From NCBI RefSeq assembly GCF_002532535.1, contig NZ_NQWI01000006.1, positions 1 to 64,000 of the forward strand: a DNA stretch of 64,000 nucleotides, in the 5' to 3' direction. Shown here in pieces: positions 35,032-44,238 of the stretch. Source of the stretch: Candidatus Viridilinea mediisalina (GTDB lineage: Bacteria > Chloroflexota > Chloroflexia > Chloroflexales > Chloroflexaceae). The translations under genes were made by a program, and so were the position numbers. The notes below the pieces were generated by a model. The model did no database searches. It was not told where the DNA came from and was given only the letters and a program-made list of their open reading frames with translations. How positions within the stretch are numbered: position 1 is the first letter of the stretch; the number at the start of each line of letters is the position of its first letter.

Positions 35032-35292
35032 GATGTAGGGCTACCGCCCTACATCCCGCTATTGGGGCTACGCCCCAACCCCCCTTTATCTGTGTCGTGT
35101 TGGCGGCTTCGCCGCCAACACGACACAGAAAGAGTTTTTTCGGGTGAGGCGAAGCCGCCCCCGAACCCCCACCGGGAGGCCAACTCAAGCCGAAGGCTTC
35201 GCCGCCAATACGACACAAAAAGAGCTTTTTCGGGGAAGGCGAAGCCGCCCCCGAACCCCCACCGGGAGGCCAACTCAAGCCGAAGCGGGATT
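35032..35292. repeat. Mosaic hairpin element with tandem copy
   Basis: GTAGGGCTACCGCCCTACA palindrome, then a perfect hairpin (35089-35129) with stem TCTGTGTCGTGTTGGCGGC and loop TTC. Two tandem copies follow (35130-35218 and 35219-35292) of GGCGAAGCCGCCCCCGAACC-type sequence. This is the GGCGGCTTCGCCGCC family also found at 3375 and 36062. Confidence 0.85.
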
Positions 35293-35324
35293 GTTCCCCT
35301 TCGGCTTGTGCCATGTTGGGACGC

Positions 35325-35434
35325 TGTAATCTGCAATCTACAATCTGCAATCTACAATCTGCAATCTGCAATCTACAATCTGCAATCTACAATCTGCAAT
35401 CTACAATCTGCAATCTACAATCTGCAATCTACAA
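35325..35434. repeat. Heptamer array (RCAATCT)
   Basis: About 15 alternating GCAATCT/ACAATCT heptamers. The complementary GATTGTA heptamer is found at 29057-29088. Confidence 0.93.
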
Positions 35435-35485
35435 TGGTATTAGTTGACAAGTCCAATATGCTCAGGTACGCTTGCTAGTAAGCAG

Positions 35486-35586
35486 TTTTACCTTTTACCT
35501 TTTACCTTTTACCTTTTACCTTTTACCTTTTACCTTTTACCTTTTACCTTTTACCTTTTACCTTTTACCTTTTGCCTTTTACCTTC
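35486..35586. repeat. Heptamer array (ACCTTTT)
   Basis: About 14 ACCTTTT heptamers end 16 bp before the MarR start. The frame is open through it, encoding YLLPFTF-like repeats, but the family similarity begins only at 35603. Confidence 0.93.
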
Positions 35587-35602
35587 TCATGGAGCAGCGG
35601 CT

Positions 35603-36055
35603 ATGCCAGAGATCACCAGCCCCGACTCGCCGCAGATTGAAGCCTATCGGCTCTTTTTGAAGCTGCACAAGCGCTTTCAGGAGTTGAATCGGGAAGAGTT
35701 TCGCCCCTATGATCTCTCGACCCCTCAGTATGCCATTCTCTTCTATGCTTCGGCTGAGGGCGTACCGTTGAGTTCTATTTGCCAAGAGATGGTGGCCGAC
35801 AATAGTAATCTGACGCGCCTCGTGGATCGCTTGGAGGCGCGTGGGCTTGTGCGTCGCGCCCCCGACCCCCACGACCGCCGGGTGACGTTGGTGCAACTGA
35901 CGGCCACGGGCCAAGCGTTGATTGATGAGTTGCGCCCGCGCCATCGCGCCTATGTGGAACAACGCATGAGCCACTTGAACGCCGAGCAATTAGCAGCGCT
36001 CCATGCAGCCATGCAGACGCTCTATGAGGCGCTGCATCAGGATGATGGGGCCTAA
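35603..36055 (+). CDS. MarR-family transcriptional regulator
   Basis: This 150-residue winged-helix regulator contains LSTPQYAILFYASAEGVPLSSICQEMVADNSNLTRLVDRLEARGLV, the DPHDRRVTLVQLTATG wing and a C-terminal dimer helix. It probably represses a nearby transporter; the MFS exporter gene 186 bp downstream is a natural candidate. The ATG at 35603 is chosen because the upstream frame is heptamer repeat. Confidence 0.92.
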   Translation: MPEITSPDSPQIEAYRLFLKLHKRFQELNREEFRPYDLSTPQYAILFYASAEGVPLSSICQEMVADNSNLTRLVDRLEARGLVRRAPDPHDRRVTLVQLTATGQALIDELRPRHRAYVEQRMSHLNAEQLAALHAAMQTLYEALHQDDGA

Positions 36056-36061
36056 GCCCCA

Positions 36062-36192
36062 ATACGTAGGTTAAGCCTTCCGGCGGGGGTTCGGGGGAGG
36101 CTTCGCCTTCCCCGAAGTTTTCTTCGTGCGTGTTGGCGGCGAAGCCGCCAACACGCACGAAAAAAGCGAGTTTGGGGCACAGCCCTAACACC
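36062..36192. repeat. Mosaic hairpin element, GGCGGC family
   Basis: GGCGGGGGTTCGGGGGAGGC block, then a perfect hairpin (36123-36161) with stem TTCGTGCGTGTTGGCGGC and loop GAA, then TTTGGGGCACAGCCCTAAC. The module order matches 3375-3481. It separates marR from the MFS gene. Confidence 0.85.
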
Positions 36193-36240
36193 CCATAGAC
36201 ATAGCCGCTTCACACCTTCCCACAGATCAAAAAAATCCCT

Positions 36241-37488
36241 ATGGCCTCTACAAGTCCACCTGCTGCCACGCCCCGTCGTCAAGCGCCCGCAATGCTACGG
36301 GCACTACGCCATCGCAACTATCGCCTCTTCTTCATTGGTCAACTCATTTCGCTCACCGGCACGTGGATGCAACATGTGGCCCAGGGTTGGTTGGTGCTGC
36401 GTCTGACCGATTCACCGGCTATGCTCGGCCTCGTGGCTGCCGTGAGTTCGTTGCCTATCCTGCTCTTCGCCCTGCCCGCCGGTACTCTGGCCGATCGCAT
36501 GTCGAAACAGCGACTGCTGCTGATTACGCAGTTTGTAGCCATGCTGCTCGCCGCAACCCTCGCGGTCTTGACCCTCACGGGAGTGGTGCAGGTTTGGCAT
36601 GTGCTGCTGTTGGCAACCCTGTTGGGGATTGTGAATGCCTTTGATGGCCCGGCCCGCCAAGCCTTTACGGTCGAGATGGTTGGGCGCGAGGATCTGCTCA
36701 ATGCGATTGCGCTCAACTCCTCGATCTTCAATGGGGCGCGTCTGGTTGGCCCGGCCATTGCCGGGATCGTGGTGGCCTTTGTGGGCGAAGGTAGCGCCTT
36801 TGCGCTCAATGCCGCCAGCTTCATCTTTGTGCTCGGTGGCATGCTGATGATGCGCCTGCCACCCTATACCCGCCCGCGTGGCGCTGGGCAACGCGGGCAG
36901 CTTCGGGCCGGGTTGAGCTATATTGCCGGTGAAGTGCGCGTGCGTACCCTGTTGCTCCTGGCCGGAACCATCAGCCTCTTCTGCTTTGTCCACATCCCTC
37001 TGCTGCCCATCTTTGCCCGTGATGTCTTTGGTCAAGGTGCGATGGGGCTCGGCATGCTCTCGGCATCCAGTGGCCTGGGTGCGCTCACTGCTGCGCTTAT
37101 CCTCGCTCAACTGAACGAAGATGCCCCCCGAGGACGCCTGCTCAGCTTTGCGGTGCTGCTCTACCCTGTCTTTATGATCGCCTTCACCATCACCCGCAGC
37201 TTCCCCCTAGCACTGATGCTCATGGCCTGCGCCGGCTGGGCCGGTGTCACCACCCTGGCACTTACCAATACCATCATCCAATCGATCGTCCCCGATGAAC
37301 TGCGCGGACGGGTCATGAGTGTCTTCACCCTCTTGCTCATGGGCCTCAGCCCTATGGGTGGCATGCTGGCCGGCCTGATTGCCGAACTGGTCGGCAGCGC
37401 CCCCCTCGTGGTTGGCACAAGCGCGATGATTGGCTGGCTGCTGATTGGGGTGAATCTGCTGCGGGCACCCTTTGTGCGTGAGTTGTGA
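36241..37488 (+). CDS. MFS transporter (EntS/TMFS3-like exporter)
   Basis: This 415-residue protein has 12 helices with NYRLFFIGQLISLTGTWMQ at the N-terminus, FDGPARQAFTVEMVGRE, and NSSIFNGARLVGPAIAG, motifs of the drug/siderophore exporter MFS group. It likely pumps a small molecule outward by proton antiport; the compound is unknown. The MarR regulator upstream in the same direction may control it. Confidence 0.9.
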   Translation: MASTSPPAATPRRQAPAMLRALRHRNYRLFFIGQLISLTGTWMQHVAQGWLVLRLTDSPAMLGLVAAVSSLPILLFALPAGTLADRMSKQRLLLITQFVAMLLAATLAVLTLTGVVQVWHVLLLATLLGIVNAFDGPARQAFTVEMVGREDLLNAIALNSSIFNGARLVGPAIAGIVVAFVGEGSAFALNAASFIFVLGGMLMMRLPPYTRPRGAGQRGQLRAGLSYIAGEVRVRTLLLLAGTISLFCFVHIPLLPIFARDVFGQGAMGLGMLSASSGLGALTAALILAQLNEDAPRGRLLSFAVLLYPVFMIAFTITRSFPLALMLMACAGWAGVTTLALTNTIIQSIVPDELRGRVMSVFTLLLMGLSPMGGMLAGLIAELVGSAPLVVGTSAMIGWLLIGVNLLRAPFVREL

Positions 37489-37512
37489 GTGAGGCAAGCA
37501 GGGTACGCAGAG

Positions 37513-37766
37513 TTGTTCACCACAGAGGCACAGAGAGCACAGAGGGGCGTAAATTTGGTTAGCGCGAAGAAGCCCTGGGCTCATAGGAGAGCGTCGCGTT
37601 GGCTGAGCCTGTCGAAGCCACCGCGACGTTGGGCTTCGACAGGCTGGCTTCGACAGGCTGGCTTCGACAGGCTCAGCCACCGAGCCAACGTCGCGGCCCA
37701 GAACTTTTTCGCGCTAACCAAGTTTTCACTCTGTGTTCTCTGTGCCTCTGTGCCTCTGTGGTGAAG
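37513..37766. repeat. Long inverted repeat with internal GGCTGAGCCTGTCGAAGCC copies
   Basis: The outer arms TTCACCACAGAGGCACAGAG (37513-37532) and its complement (to 37766) are nearly exact. Inside lie GTTAGCGCGAA and its complement, then several copies of GGCTTCGACAGGCT (37588-37695). It is a mobile-looking 254-bp element without a gene. From 37767 to 37872 nothing else is visible. Confidence 0.85.
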
Positions 37767-37872
37767 ATTGCTCGGTGCTCTCTGTACCCTCTGGGTTTGC
37801 TCCTGACTCAAGCCTGTGATATACTAAAGGTTATTGAATATCAACAGGGTCGAGAAATAAGTAAGTACCATA

Positions 37873-38376
37873 ATGACCCAAAGGCACCACGACGAAACGC
37901 TCCACAACGAGCGTACCGCTTTGGAGGAGATCGAGCGTTCGATTATGCAGATCAGTTGGTTGGCTCAGCGCCAATTTATGCAGCTGCTGGATGATGAACG
38001 TTTTCGCCTGACCCTCCCCCAATTTTATACCCTCCTCCACCTGGAGCAGACAGGTACAGCGTGTAAGATGTCGGATCTGGCTGAGGCGACCCACCAGTCA
38101 GCGGCATCACTCACTGGTGTGGTTGATCGGCTGCGCGATAAGCAGTTGATCGAACGTTTACGCGATGAACGTGATCGGCGTCAAGTGATGGTTGTGGTGA
38201 CGACGCAAGGCCGTGAGTTGATTGGCGAAATCAAACAGGCGCGCCACGACCAGATGCAGATGGCGTTGGCCCATTTGGATGATCCTGAGATTGATGCGCT
38301 GATGATTCTGCTCGACCGTGTCTTGGCTGGTATGGTTCGGACCCTCGAACGTGCCGAAAGTGGACGTTTGGCCTAA
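37873..38376 (+). CDS. MarR-family transcriptional regulator
   Basis: This 167-residue regulator reads LTLPQFYTLLHLEQTGTACKMSDLAEATHQSAASLTGVVDRL then DERDRRQVMVVVTTQGRELI, a winged helix with wing residues. It may control lon downstream or a distant gene; no operator was identified. The first Met has no strong ribosome site. Confidence 0.92.
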   Translation: MTQRHHDETLHNERTALEEIERSIMQISWLAQRQFMQLLDDERFRLTLPQFYTLLHLEQTGTACKMSDLAEATHQSAASLTGVVDRLRDKQLIERLRDERDRRQVMVVVTTQGRELIGEIKQARHDQMQMALAHLDDPEIDALMILLDRVLAGMVRTLERAESGRLA

Positions 38377-38410
38377 AAGATTTGTACCCGATTGCAATGT
38401 GTGCTAAGAG

Positions 38411-38504
38411 TCTGTCTGAAACGTCTATGAACTGGCGTTGGAGTGCCGGCTTCAGCCGGCTAAAGCCGGCACTCCAACGCGTGCCCATTAGCTTTTCAGA
38501 CAGC
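38411..38504. repeat. MITE/REP-like palindrome
   Basis: The inner palindrome GGAGTGCCGGCTTCAGCC with complement (38435-38479) is flanked by outer arms CTGTCTGAAA (38412-38421) and TTTTCAGACAG. It lies directly before lon and may carry its regulation or just be a passenger. Confidence 0.8.
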
Positions 38505-38521
38505 TTCTAAGGAAGATTCTC

Positions 38522-41008
38522 ATGGAAAAGAATAGGCGCCGTGCCCCTAACCAACATCATCTTGACTCCGAACTTGAAGCTCTGGAGTCGGGCTACTTCG
38601 ATGAGCCCCCTACCGAACGCCGTTTGCCTTTAGTGGTCTTGGGCGAGATGGTGATTATGCCCCACATGACCATTCCGCTCCAAGTGCCGCAGGGCAAATC
38701 CTACCGGGCTATGGAGCGGGCCTGGGAGGAGGATCGTGAGGTTCTGCTCATCTTTGTACGCGAAGCTGAACTCGAAGGCTATAAGAGTACCCAGCCCCAG
38801 CAGTTGCCGCCGATTGGGGTGATTGCGCGCCTTGAGGAGTTTGCGAAGTTGCCCGATGGCACCGCCCGTGTCATCCTTGAGGGCATCCATCGCGCCGAGA
38901 TTGATGGTGCCGTCCAGATTGCGCCCTTCTACCGTGTGCGCTGTACGCCTGTCTTTGATGGCGATGCGGGTGGCATGGAGGTTCAGGCACTCATGGATAC
39001 GGTCAAGCAACAGGTTGACGAATTTGTAGACCACTTGGGTGAAGTGCCCCAAGAGGCGGTGCAGTTTGTCCACCGGATTGAGCGCCCAGGCCATTTGGCC
39101 GATATTGTGACTTGGGGGCCAGCTTTCGATTTCCGTGATCGCTTGGATATTCTCAATTCGCTCGATCCGGTTGAACGCTTGCGTAAAGCGTATGTCGTGT
39201 TGGCGCGCCAACTCGAACTGCTCAAGCTGCGTGCGAAAATCCAGCAGGATACCAAAGAGGTGCTTGATCAGAGCCAGCGTGAGTATTTCCTGCGTGAGCA
39301 GATGCGCGTTATTCGCCGCGAGTTGGGCGAAGACGACGACTCCGACGATCCGATTGATGAACTGCGGCGTAAGATCAATGAGATGGACGCCCCTGAGTAT
39401 GTCAAGAGCCAGGCGCTCCACGAGGTCAAACGCCTCGCCCAGCAGGGCATGAATAGCCCCGAAGCTGGCGTCATTCGCACCTACCTCGATTGGCTAACCA
39501 ACCTGCCCTGGGGTGAGGAGCAGCATAGCGAGATCAGCATTGTTGAGGCCCAGAAGGTCCTCGATGAGGATCACTATGGGCTTGAGAAGGTGAAAGAGCG
39601 CATCCTTGAGTACCTCGCCGTGCGTAAGTTGGCAGGCAACAAGATGCGCAGCCCGATCCTCTGCTTTGTGGGCCCGCCTGGAGTTGGCAAGACCAGCCTG
39701 GGGCGCAGTATTGCCCGGGCGCTCGACCGCCAGTTCATTCGCACGAGCCTCGGTGGGGTGCGTGATGAGGCCGAAATCCGTGGCCACCGCCGCACCTACA
39801 TTGGAGCCATGCCCGGACGCATCATCCAGGGCATTAAGTCGGTCAAGTCCAATAGCCCCGTCTATGTCCTCGATGAGGTGGATAAGGTTGGCACCGATTT
39901 TCGTGGCGATCCTACGTCGGCCCTGCTTGAGGTGCTTGATCCTGAGCAGAACAGCACCTTCTCCGATCACTACCTAGAGATCCCCTTCGATCTGAGTAAG
40001 GTAGTCTTTATTGCGACCGCCAACCAACTCGAACCGATCCCTGGGCCGCTGCGTGACCGCATGGAGATCATTGAGATCGGTGGCTACACCGAGGACGAGA
40101 AGCTAGAGATTGCGCGTGGCTTCCTCATTCCCAAGCAGCGCGAATTCCACGGCCTTGAGGCTGATCAGCTTACGATTGACGATGAAGCCGTGGTTCAGCT
40201 TATCCGCAAGTACACCCGTGAGGCGGGGGTGCGTAACCTCGAACGCGAGATTGCCAACCTCTGCCGCAAAGTGGCCCGTAAGGTTGCCTCGGCCAGCGAG
40301 CCCGGCGCTGAGGAGATTGCGACAACCTACAGCATCAATCAGTCCGATGTGGCCATCTACCTTGGCCCAGAGCGCTTCAACTTTGGCTTGGCTGAAGAGC
40401 GTGATGAGATTGGCGTGGCCACTGGCGTGGCTTGGACCAGCACCGGCGGCGATATTCTCAGCATTGAGGTGCTGCCCGTGAAGGGCAAAGGCGGCTTGCA
40501 GCTCACCGGCCAACTCGGCGACGTGATGAAGGAGAGCGCCCAAGCGGCTATGAGCTATGTGCGCTTCCGCTGCAAAGATTTGGGAATCGATCCCAACTAC
40601 TTCGAGGAGCACAACATCCACGTTCACATCCCCGAAGGCGCAGTGCCCAAAGATGGCCCCTCGGCGGGGATTACCCTGACCACCGCATTGATCAGTGCGA
40701 TGACTGGCCAGCCGGTGCGCCGCGACGTAGCCATGACGGGTGAAGTGACGCTGCGGGGCAAAGTCTTGCCCATTGGTGGCCTCAAAGAGAAGACCCTAGC
40801 GGCCCATCGGGCTGGCATTCGCACCTTCATTCTGCCCAAAGAGAACGCCAAAGACATCGTTGATCTCCCCGAAAAGGTACGCAAAGACCTCACACTCATT
40901 CCGGTCTCGTCAATGGACGAAGTCCTCAAAGTTGCCCTGACCGCCGCCGTGGCCGCGATTGCCGCCGATCCGGCTTCAGCGACGCATGTCGCCCCTCCTG
41001 CGGCCTAA
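38522..41008 (+). CDS. lon: ATP-dependent protease Lon
   Basis: This 828-residue LonA protease has an N-terminal substrate domain ([19 protein letters not shown]), Walker A GPPGVGKT (384-391), [11 protein letters not shown] Walker B and a C-terminal protease domain with catalytic Ser714 (DGPSAG) and Lys757 (GGLKEK). It degrades misfolded and short-lived proteins in the cytosol. It follows the MITE-like palindrome by 18 bp and precedes a strong hairpin. Confidence 0.98.
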   Translation: MEKNRRRAPNQHHLDSELEALESGYFDEPPTERRLPLVVLGEMVIMPHMTIPLQVPQGKSYRAMERAWEEDREVLLIFVREAELEGYKSTQPQQLPPIGVIARLEEFAKLPDGTARVILEGIHRAEIDGAVQIAPFYRVRCTPVFDGDAGGMEVQALMDTVKQQVDEFVDHLGEVPQEAVQFVHRIERPGHLADIVTWGPAFDFRDRLDILNSLDPVERLRKAYVVLARQLELLKLRAKIQQDTKEVLDQSQREYFLREQMRVIRRELGEDDDSDDPIDELRRKINEMDAPEYVKSQALHEVKRLAQQGMNSPEAGVIRTYLDWLTNLPWGEEQHSEISIVEAQKVLDEDHYGLEKVKERILEYLAVRKLAGNKMRSPILCFVGPPGVGKTSLGRSIARALDRQFIRTSLGGVRDEAEIRGHRRTYIGAMPGRIIQGIKSVKSNSPVYVLDEVDKVGTDFRGDPTSALLEVLDPEQNSTFSDHYLEIPFDLSKVVFIATANQLEPIPGPLRDRMEIIEIGGYTEDEKLEIARGFLIPKQREFHGLEADQLTIDDEAVVQLIRKYTREAGVRNLEREIANLCRKVARKVASASEPGAEEIATTYSINQSDVAIYLGPERFNFGLAEERDEIGVATGVAWTSTGGDILSIEVLPVKGKGGLQLTGQLGDVMKESAQAAMSYVRFRCKDLGIDPNYFEEHNIHVHIPEGAVPKDGPSAGITLTTALISAMTGQPVRRDVAMTGEVTLRGKVLPIGGLKEKTLAAHRAGIRTFILPKENAKDIVDLPEKVRKDLTLIPVSSMDEVLKVALTAAVAAIAADPASATHVAPPAA

Positions 41009-41010
41009 TA

Positions 41011-41092
41011 GGAACATTCCTGTTTTGCGCCGAAAGAATCGTAAATAGGGAGGGGTTCGGGGAGGGCTTCGCCCTCCCCGAAAACCCCTCCC
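41011..41092 (+). terminator. Lon downstream hairpin and dispersed repeat
   Basis: AGGAACATTCCTG...GCGCC (41011-41031) is a reverse-complement copy of 627-647. It is followed by a long stem (41048-41067 with 41071-41092, loop TTC, 2-nt bulge) built on GGGAGGGGTTCGGGGAGGGC. There is no long T-run after it, so termination is possible rather than certain. Confidence 0.6.
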
Positions 41093-41193
41093 ACGATCCT
41101 AGAGGTTCCAGAAACATTAAACGTACTCTGAAACCATCCCTTTGCACTCTTTTGCAGCAATGAACATGTGTTCTGGCTTTGGAGATCATCAGC

Positions 41194-42351
41194 ATGTCAC
41201 AACGCGCCCACGTTGTCATTATTGGAGCGGGCCTGATCGGGGCGAGTATTGCCTACCATTTGGCTCTGCGCGGCTGCCGTGATGTGCTGCTGCTCGAAAA
41301 AGAGGCTTCAGCCATTTGTGGTAGTACGGCGCGTTCGGCAGCCGGGGTGCGCCACCAGTTTTCGAGTGCGATCAATATCCAGCTTTCGCGCTACAGCATT
41401 GAACGTCTGCGTAACTTCGATCAAGAAGTCGGCGGCCATGCTGAGTTACGTCAAGTAGGCTACCTGCTGCTCTTCAGCGATGCGGCGGTCTGGGCGGAGT
41501 ACCAGAGCAGCGTGGCATTGCAACGCGAACTTGGAGTGCCTACTGAATGTTTAACCCCCCAGGAGGCTGCACGCTTTGTGCCGCGCATGCGTAGCGCAGA
41601 TCTCGTAGGCGCAACCTTCTGCCCTGATGATGGTTATGTAGACCCGCATGGCATTGGGATGGGCTATGTGCGTGCCGCCCAAGCGATGGGTGTGCGCCTG
41701 CAACGAGACACCACCGCAACCGGCTTTACGCTTGCAGGCGGGCGCGTGGTGGGGGTACGCACCAATCACGATCCGGTCAGTTGTGAGTTTGTGGTCAATG
41801 CAACCGGGCCCTGGGCTGGTGAAGTGGGGGCATTAGCGGGCCTTAGCATTCCGGTACGCCCGTACCGGCGCAACATCTACATGACCACCCCTTTCCCCCA
41901 GATTCCCGGCACCATCCCACTGACCATTGACATGGCCAGCGGCTTCTACATGCGCCATGAAGGAGCCAGTATGCTCATGGGCCGTTCCAACCCCGCCGAG
42001 CCAAGCAGTTTCAACCAGAACGTAGATTGGGCCTGGCTCGATCAGGTACTCGAAGCGGGCTTACAGCGCTTCCCCATCCTAGAAGAAGCGGGGCTGGCCG
42101 AGAGCCAATGTTGGGCCGGGCTCTACGAAATCACCCCCGACCACAACCCGATCCTGGGCCACCACCCCGACCTACCGGGCTACCTTGACGCCAGCGGCTT
42201 CAGTGGTCACGGCATTATGCACTCCCCAGCCACCGGCATGCTCATTGCCGAAGAGTTGCTCGACGGACGCGCCCATACGATCAACATTGATGAGCTACGC
42301 ATCACCCGTTTTCAGCAGGGTGCGGCCCATCACGAGCGCAATATCATTTAA
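41194..42351 (+). CDS. DAO-family FAD-dependent oxidoreductase
   Basis: This 385-residue flavoprotein starts with VVIIGAGLIGASIAYHLALRG, has STARSAAGVRHQFSS, and a C-terminal FDASGFSGHG-like (DASGFSGHGIMHSPATG) motif, as in sarcosine oxidase beta / glycine oxidase. It oxidises an amino acid or N-methyl amine, giving an imine and reduced flavin; the substrate is unknown. A GGAG site lies before the ATG at 41194. It stands alone. Confidence 0.88.
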   Translation: MSQRAHVVIIGAGLIGASIAYHLALRGCRDVLLLEKEASAICGSTARSAAGVRHQFSSAINIQLSRYSIERLRNFDQEVGGHAELRQVGYLLLFSDAAVWAEYQSSVALQRELGVPTECLTPQEAARFVPRMRSADLVGATFCPDDGYVDPHGIGMGYVRAAQAMGVRLQRDTTATGFTLAGGRVVGVRTNHDPVSCEFVVNATGPWAGEVGALAGLSIPVRPYRRNIYMTTPFPQIPGTIPLTIDMASGFYMRHEGASMLMGRSNPAEPSSFNQNVDWAWLDQVLEAGLQRFPILEEAGLAESQCWAGLYEITPDHNPILGHHPDLPGYLDASGFSGHGIMHSPATGMLIAEELLDGRAHTINIDELRITRFQQGAAHHERNII

Positions 42352-42354
42352 GCT

Positions 42355-42437
42355 CGCGCAAAGCCACAAAGCCGCGAAGGTTTGGCGCTCATATGCAAAA
42401 AACTCTGCGCCCTTGCGCCTTTGCGTCAAGAAACCCG
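42355..42437. repeat. Dispersed GCGCCCTTGCGCCTTTGCG element
   Basis: GCGCAAAGCCACAAAGCCGCGAAGG is followed by CTGCGCCCTTGCGCCTTTGC. The second half is shared with about 23443-23470. Confidence 0.7.
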
Positions 42438-42531
42438 TCGTATTTGAAAAGTATTGCATGTAGAGGCGGTTCACCACACATTGCTACGGGCCGCCCATCT
42501 GCTGCCCAATCACGAGAATTTGAGGAAACCC

Positions 42532-43905
42532 ATGCATCGTCGTGATGCTCTCAAGCTCCTAGCTTTGATCTTCTTAGGCGGTGGCAGCAGTGCTTGTGGT
42601 ACAGGCGAGGGTATCGGTGCTGGGATGGCGAGCAAGGGGCGAACCATCGTGATTGGTGCCGGGCTCGCAGGCCTTGCAGCGGCAAGGGAACTGCGGCACA
42701 ACGGACACGACGTGGTTGTTGTGGAGGCGCGTGACCGGATCGGCGGACGTCTTTGGACGAGTAGCGCATGGCCAGACATGCCGCTTGATCTTGGGGCAAC
42801 GTGGATCCATGGCGTGCGCGACAACCCTATGACTGATTTGGCCGATACGCTCCAAGCCCGTCGTTTGGTGACAAGCTATGACAAGTTGGCCACGTACGAT
42901 GCCAACGGTCAGTTGTTCACTGACGCCGAAGCAGCGCATAGAGAAGCGATAGGCAATCAGGTGCGCATGGCGTTGCACAATGCACAGCAGCGGGATGCCG
43001 ATGTTACGGTGCGTCAAGCTGTGGCCGCACTCACGCAACGCTTGCAGCCGTCATTGGCAGCAACACGCCTGCTCAACTTTGTTGTAAGCAGTGAGATCGA
43101 GCATGAGTATGCGGCTAGTGCACATCGCCTCTCTGCCCATTGGTATGATAGTGCAGATGATTTTGAGGGTGATGACGCACTGTTTGTGCGTGGATTTCAG
43201 GTCATCACCGACTATTTAGCAACTGATTTGCCGATCGAATTTTCACAGGTAGTCAAAGAGATCTTCTGGGGCGAGCATGAAGTGCGGGTATTCACCGAGA
43301 AAATGACCTTCGCCGCTGACCGTGTCGTGGTTACGTTGCCTCTCGGCGTATTGCAGAGCAACAGCGTGCGGTTTACACCTGAACTACCGAGCGCAAAGCG
43401 CCAGGCGCTTGCAGCGCTCGGCATGGGGGTGTTGAACAAATGCTATCTGCGTTTCAACCAAGCTTTTTGGCCTCACGACATCGATTGGTTGGGGCATGTT
43501 TCAGCCCAACACGGCGTCTGGAATGAATGGGTGAGTTTTCAGCGCGTCGCCCAGATGCCTATCTTGCTCGGTTTTAACGCTGCCGACCATGGCCTAGAAA
43601 TTGAGGCGTGGTCTGACCAGCAGATTGTGGCGAGCGCCATAGAGACCTTGAGGATCATATTTGGGGCTGGGACACCCCAGCCCAGCGCCTACCAGATAAC
43701 GCGCTGGGCAACTGATCCGTTTGCACGGGGCGCTTATTCGTACAACGCGCTCGGCTCAACCCCATCCATGCGTGACACGCTCGCAATGCCTGTAGATGCC
43801 AAACTCTTCTTTGCAGGCGAGGCATCGCATAGCGCATATTTCGGCACAACGCATGGTGCCTATCTATCGGGACTCCGTGTCGCCGAGCAGATCTTAGAGC
43901 TATAA
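42532..43905 (+). CDS. Flavin-containing amine oxidase, exported
   Basis: This protein of about 457 residues has an N-terminal Arg-Arg signal MHRRDALKLLALIFLGGG ending near SSAC (Tat/lipoprotein-like), then FAD site TIVIGAGLAGLAAARELR, EARDRIGGRLWTS, and C-terminal FFAGEASHSAYFGTTHGAYLSG. This is the polyamine/monoamine oxidase fold. It oxidises amines outside the cytoplasm, making H2O2; the substrate is unknown. Tat export would let it fold with FAD first. The ATG at 42532 follows a GAGGAAA site; the longer frame lacks support. Confidence 0.88.
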   Translation: MHRRDALKLLALIFLGGGSSACGTGEGIGAGMASKGRTIVIGAGLAGLAAARELRHNGHDVVVVEARDRIGGRLWTSSAWPDMPLDLGATWIHGVRDNPMTDLADTLQARRLVTSYDKLATYDANGQLFTDAEAAHREAIGNQVRMALHNAQQRDADVTVRQAVAALTQRLQPSLAATRLLNFVVSSEIEHEYAASAHRLSAHWYDSADDFEGDDALFVRGFQVITDYLATDLPIEFSQVVKEIFWGEHEVRVFTEKMTFAADRVVVTLPLGVLQSNSVRFTPELPSAKRQALAALGMGVLNKCYLRFNQAFWPHDIDWLGHVSAQHGVWNEWVSFQRVAQMPILLGFNAADHGLEIEAWSDQQIVASAIETLRIIFGAGTPQPSAYQITRWATDPFARGAYSYNALGSTPSMRDTLAMPVDAKLFFAGEASHSAYFGTTHGAYLSGLRVAEQILEL

Positions 43906-44090
43906 AAATGTTCTGCTTATTGTTTCTAAAGTTGCACGCGAGGCAAACTCCAATTGCGCATTGCCGCCCACTGAAACAATTCAGCCACCGTCATTAGCGC
44001 TATTGTAGCTTCTTGTCCCATCAAATGGGGCTCGTACAACAATCCTCTGGTGTCCTGACAAAGCAGAATGGACGGCTGTTAAATGTCAAC

Positions 44091-44175
44091 TAGATTTGCC
44101 GGTGACGATCTTTAGAATTGCCGATCCCGCTTGCTCCTGCGATGACCTACCATGACGCCTTCACCGGCAAATCTA
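44091..44175. repeat. 15-bp inverted repeat beside the CRISPR array
   Basis: TAGATTTGCCGGTGA (44091-44105) and TCACCGGCAAATCTA (44161-44175) are exact reverse complements with a 55-bp loop. It lies in the 333-bp gene-free gap (43906-44238) between the amine oxidase and the first repeat. It could be a terminator for array transcription from the right, or a small mobile element. Confidence 0.8.
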
Positions 44176-44188
44176 ATTATCGTTGATC

Positions 44189-44199
44189 ATTCATTGAAG
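44189..44199 (-). repeat. Possible fossil of a terminal CRISPR repeat
   Basis: ATTCATTGAAG resembles the last 11 bases of the repeat (TTTCGTTGAAG), is followed by C as in the neighbouring block, and is separated from the first intact repeat by 38 bp, a spacer-like length. It may be the remnant of an older repeat at the trailer end. The match is short and may be chance. Confidence 0.3.
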
Positions 44200-44238
44200 C
44201 ATCGTGCCAACGGTCAATACGATCAGACCTAAAACAAT

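Noticed and set aside
35444-35602. N-terminal extension of the MarR regulator (YLLPFTF repeats)
   Set aside because: It is encoded by the ACCTTTT heptamer array; MarR similarity begins at MPEITSPD.
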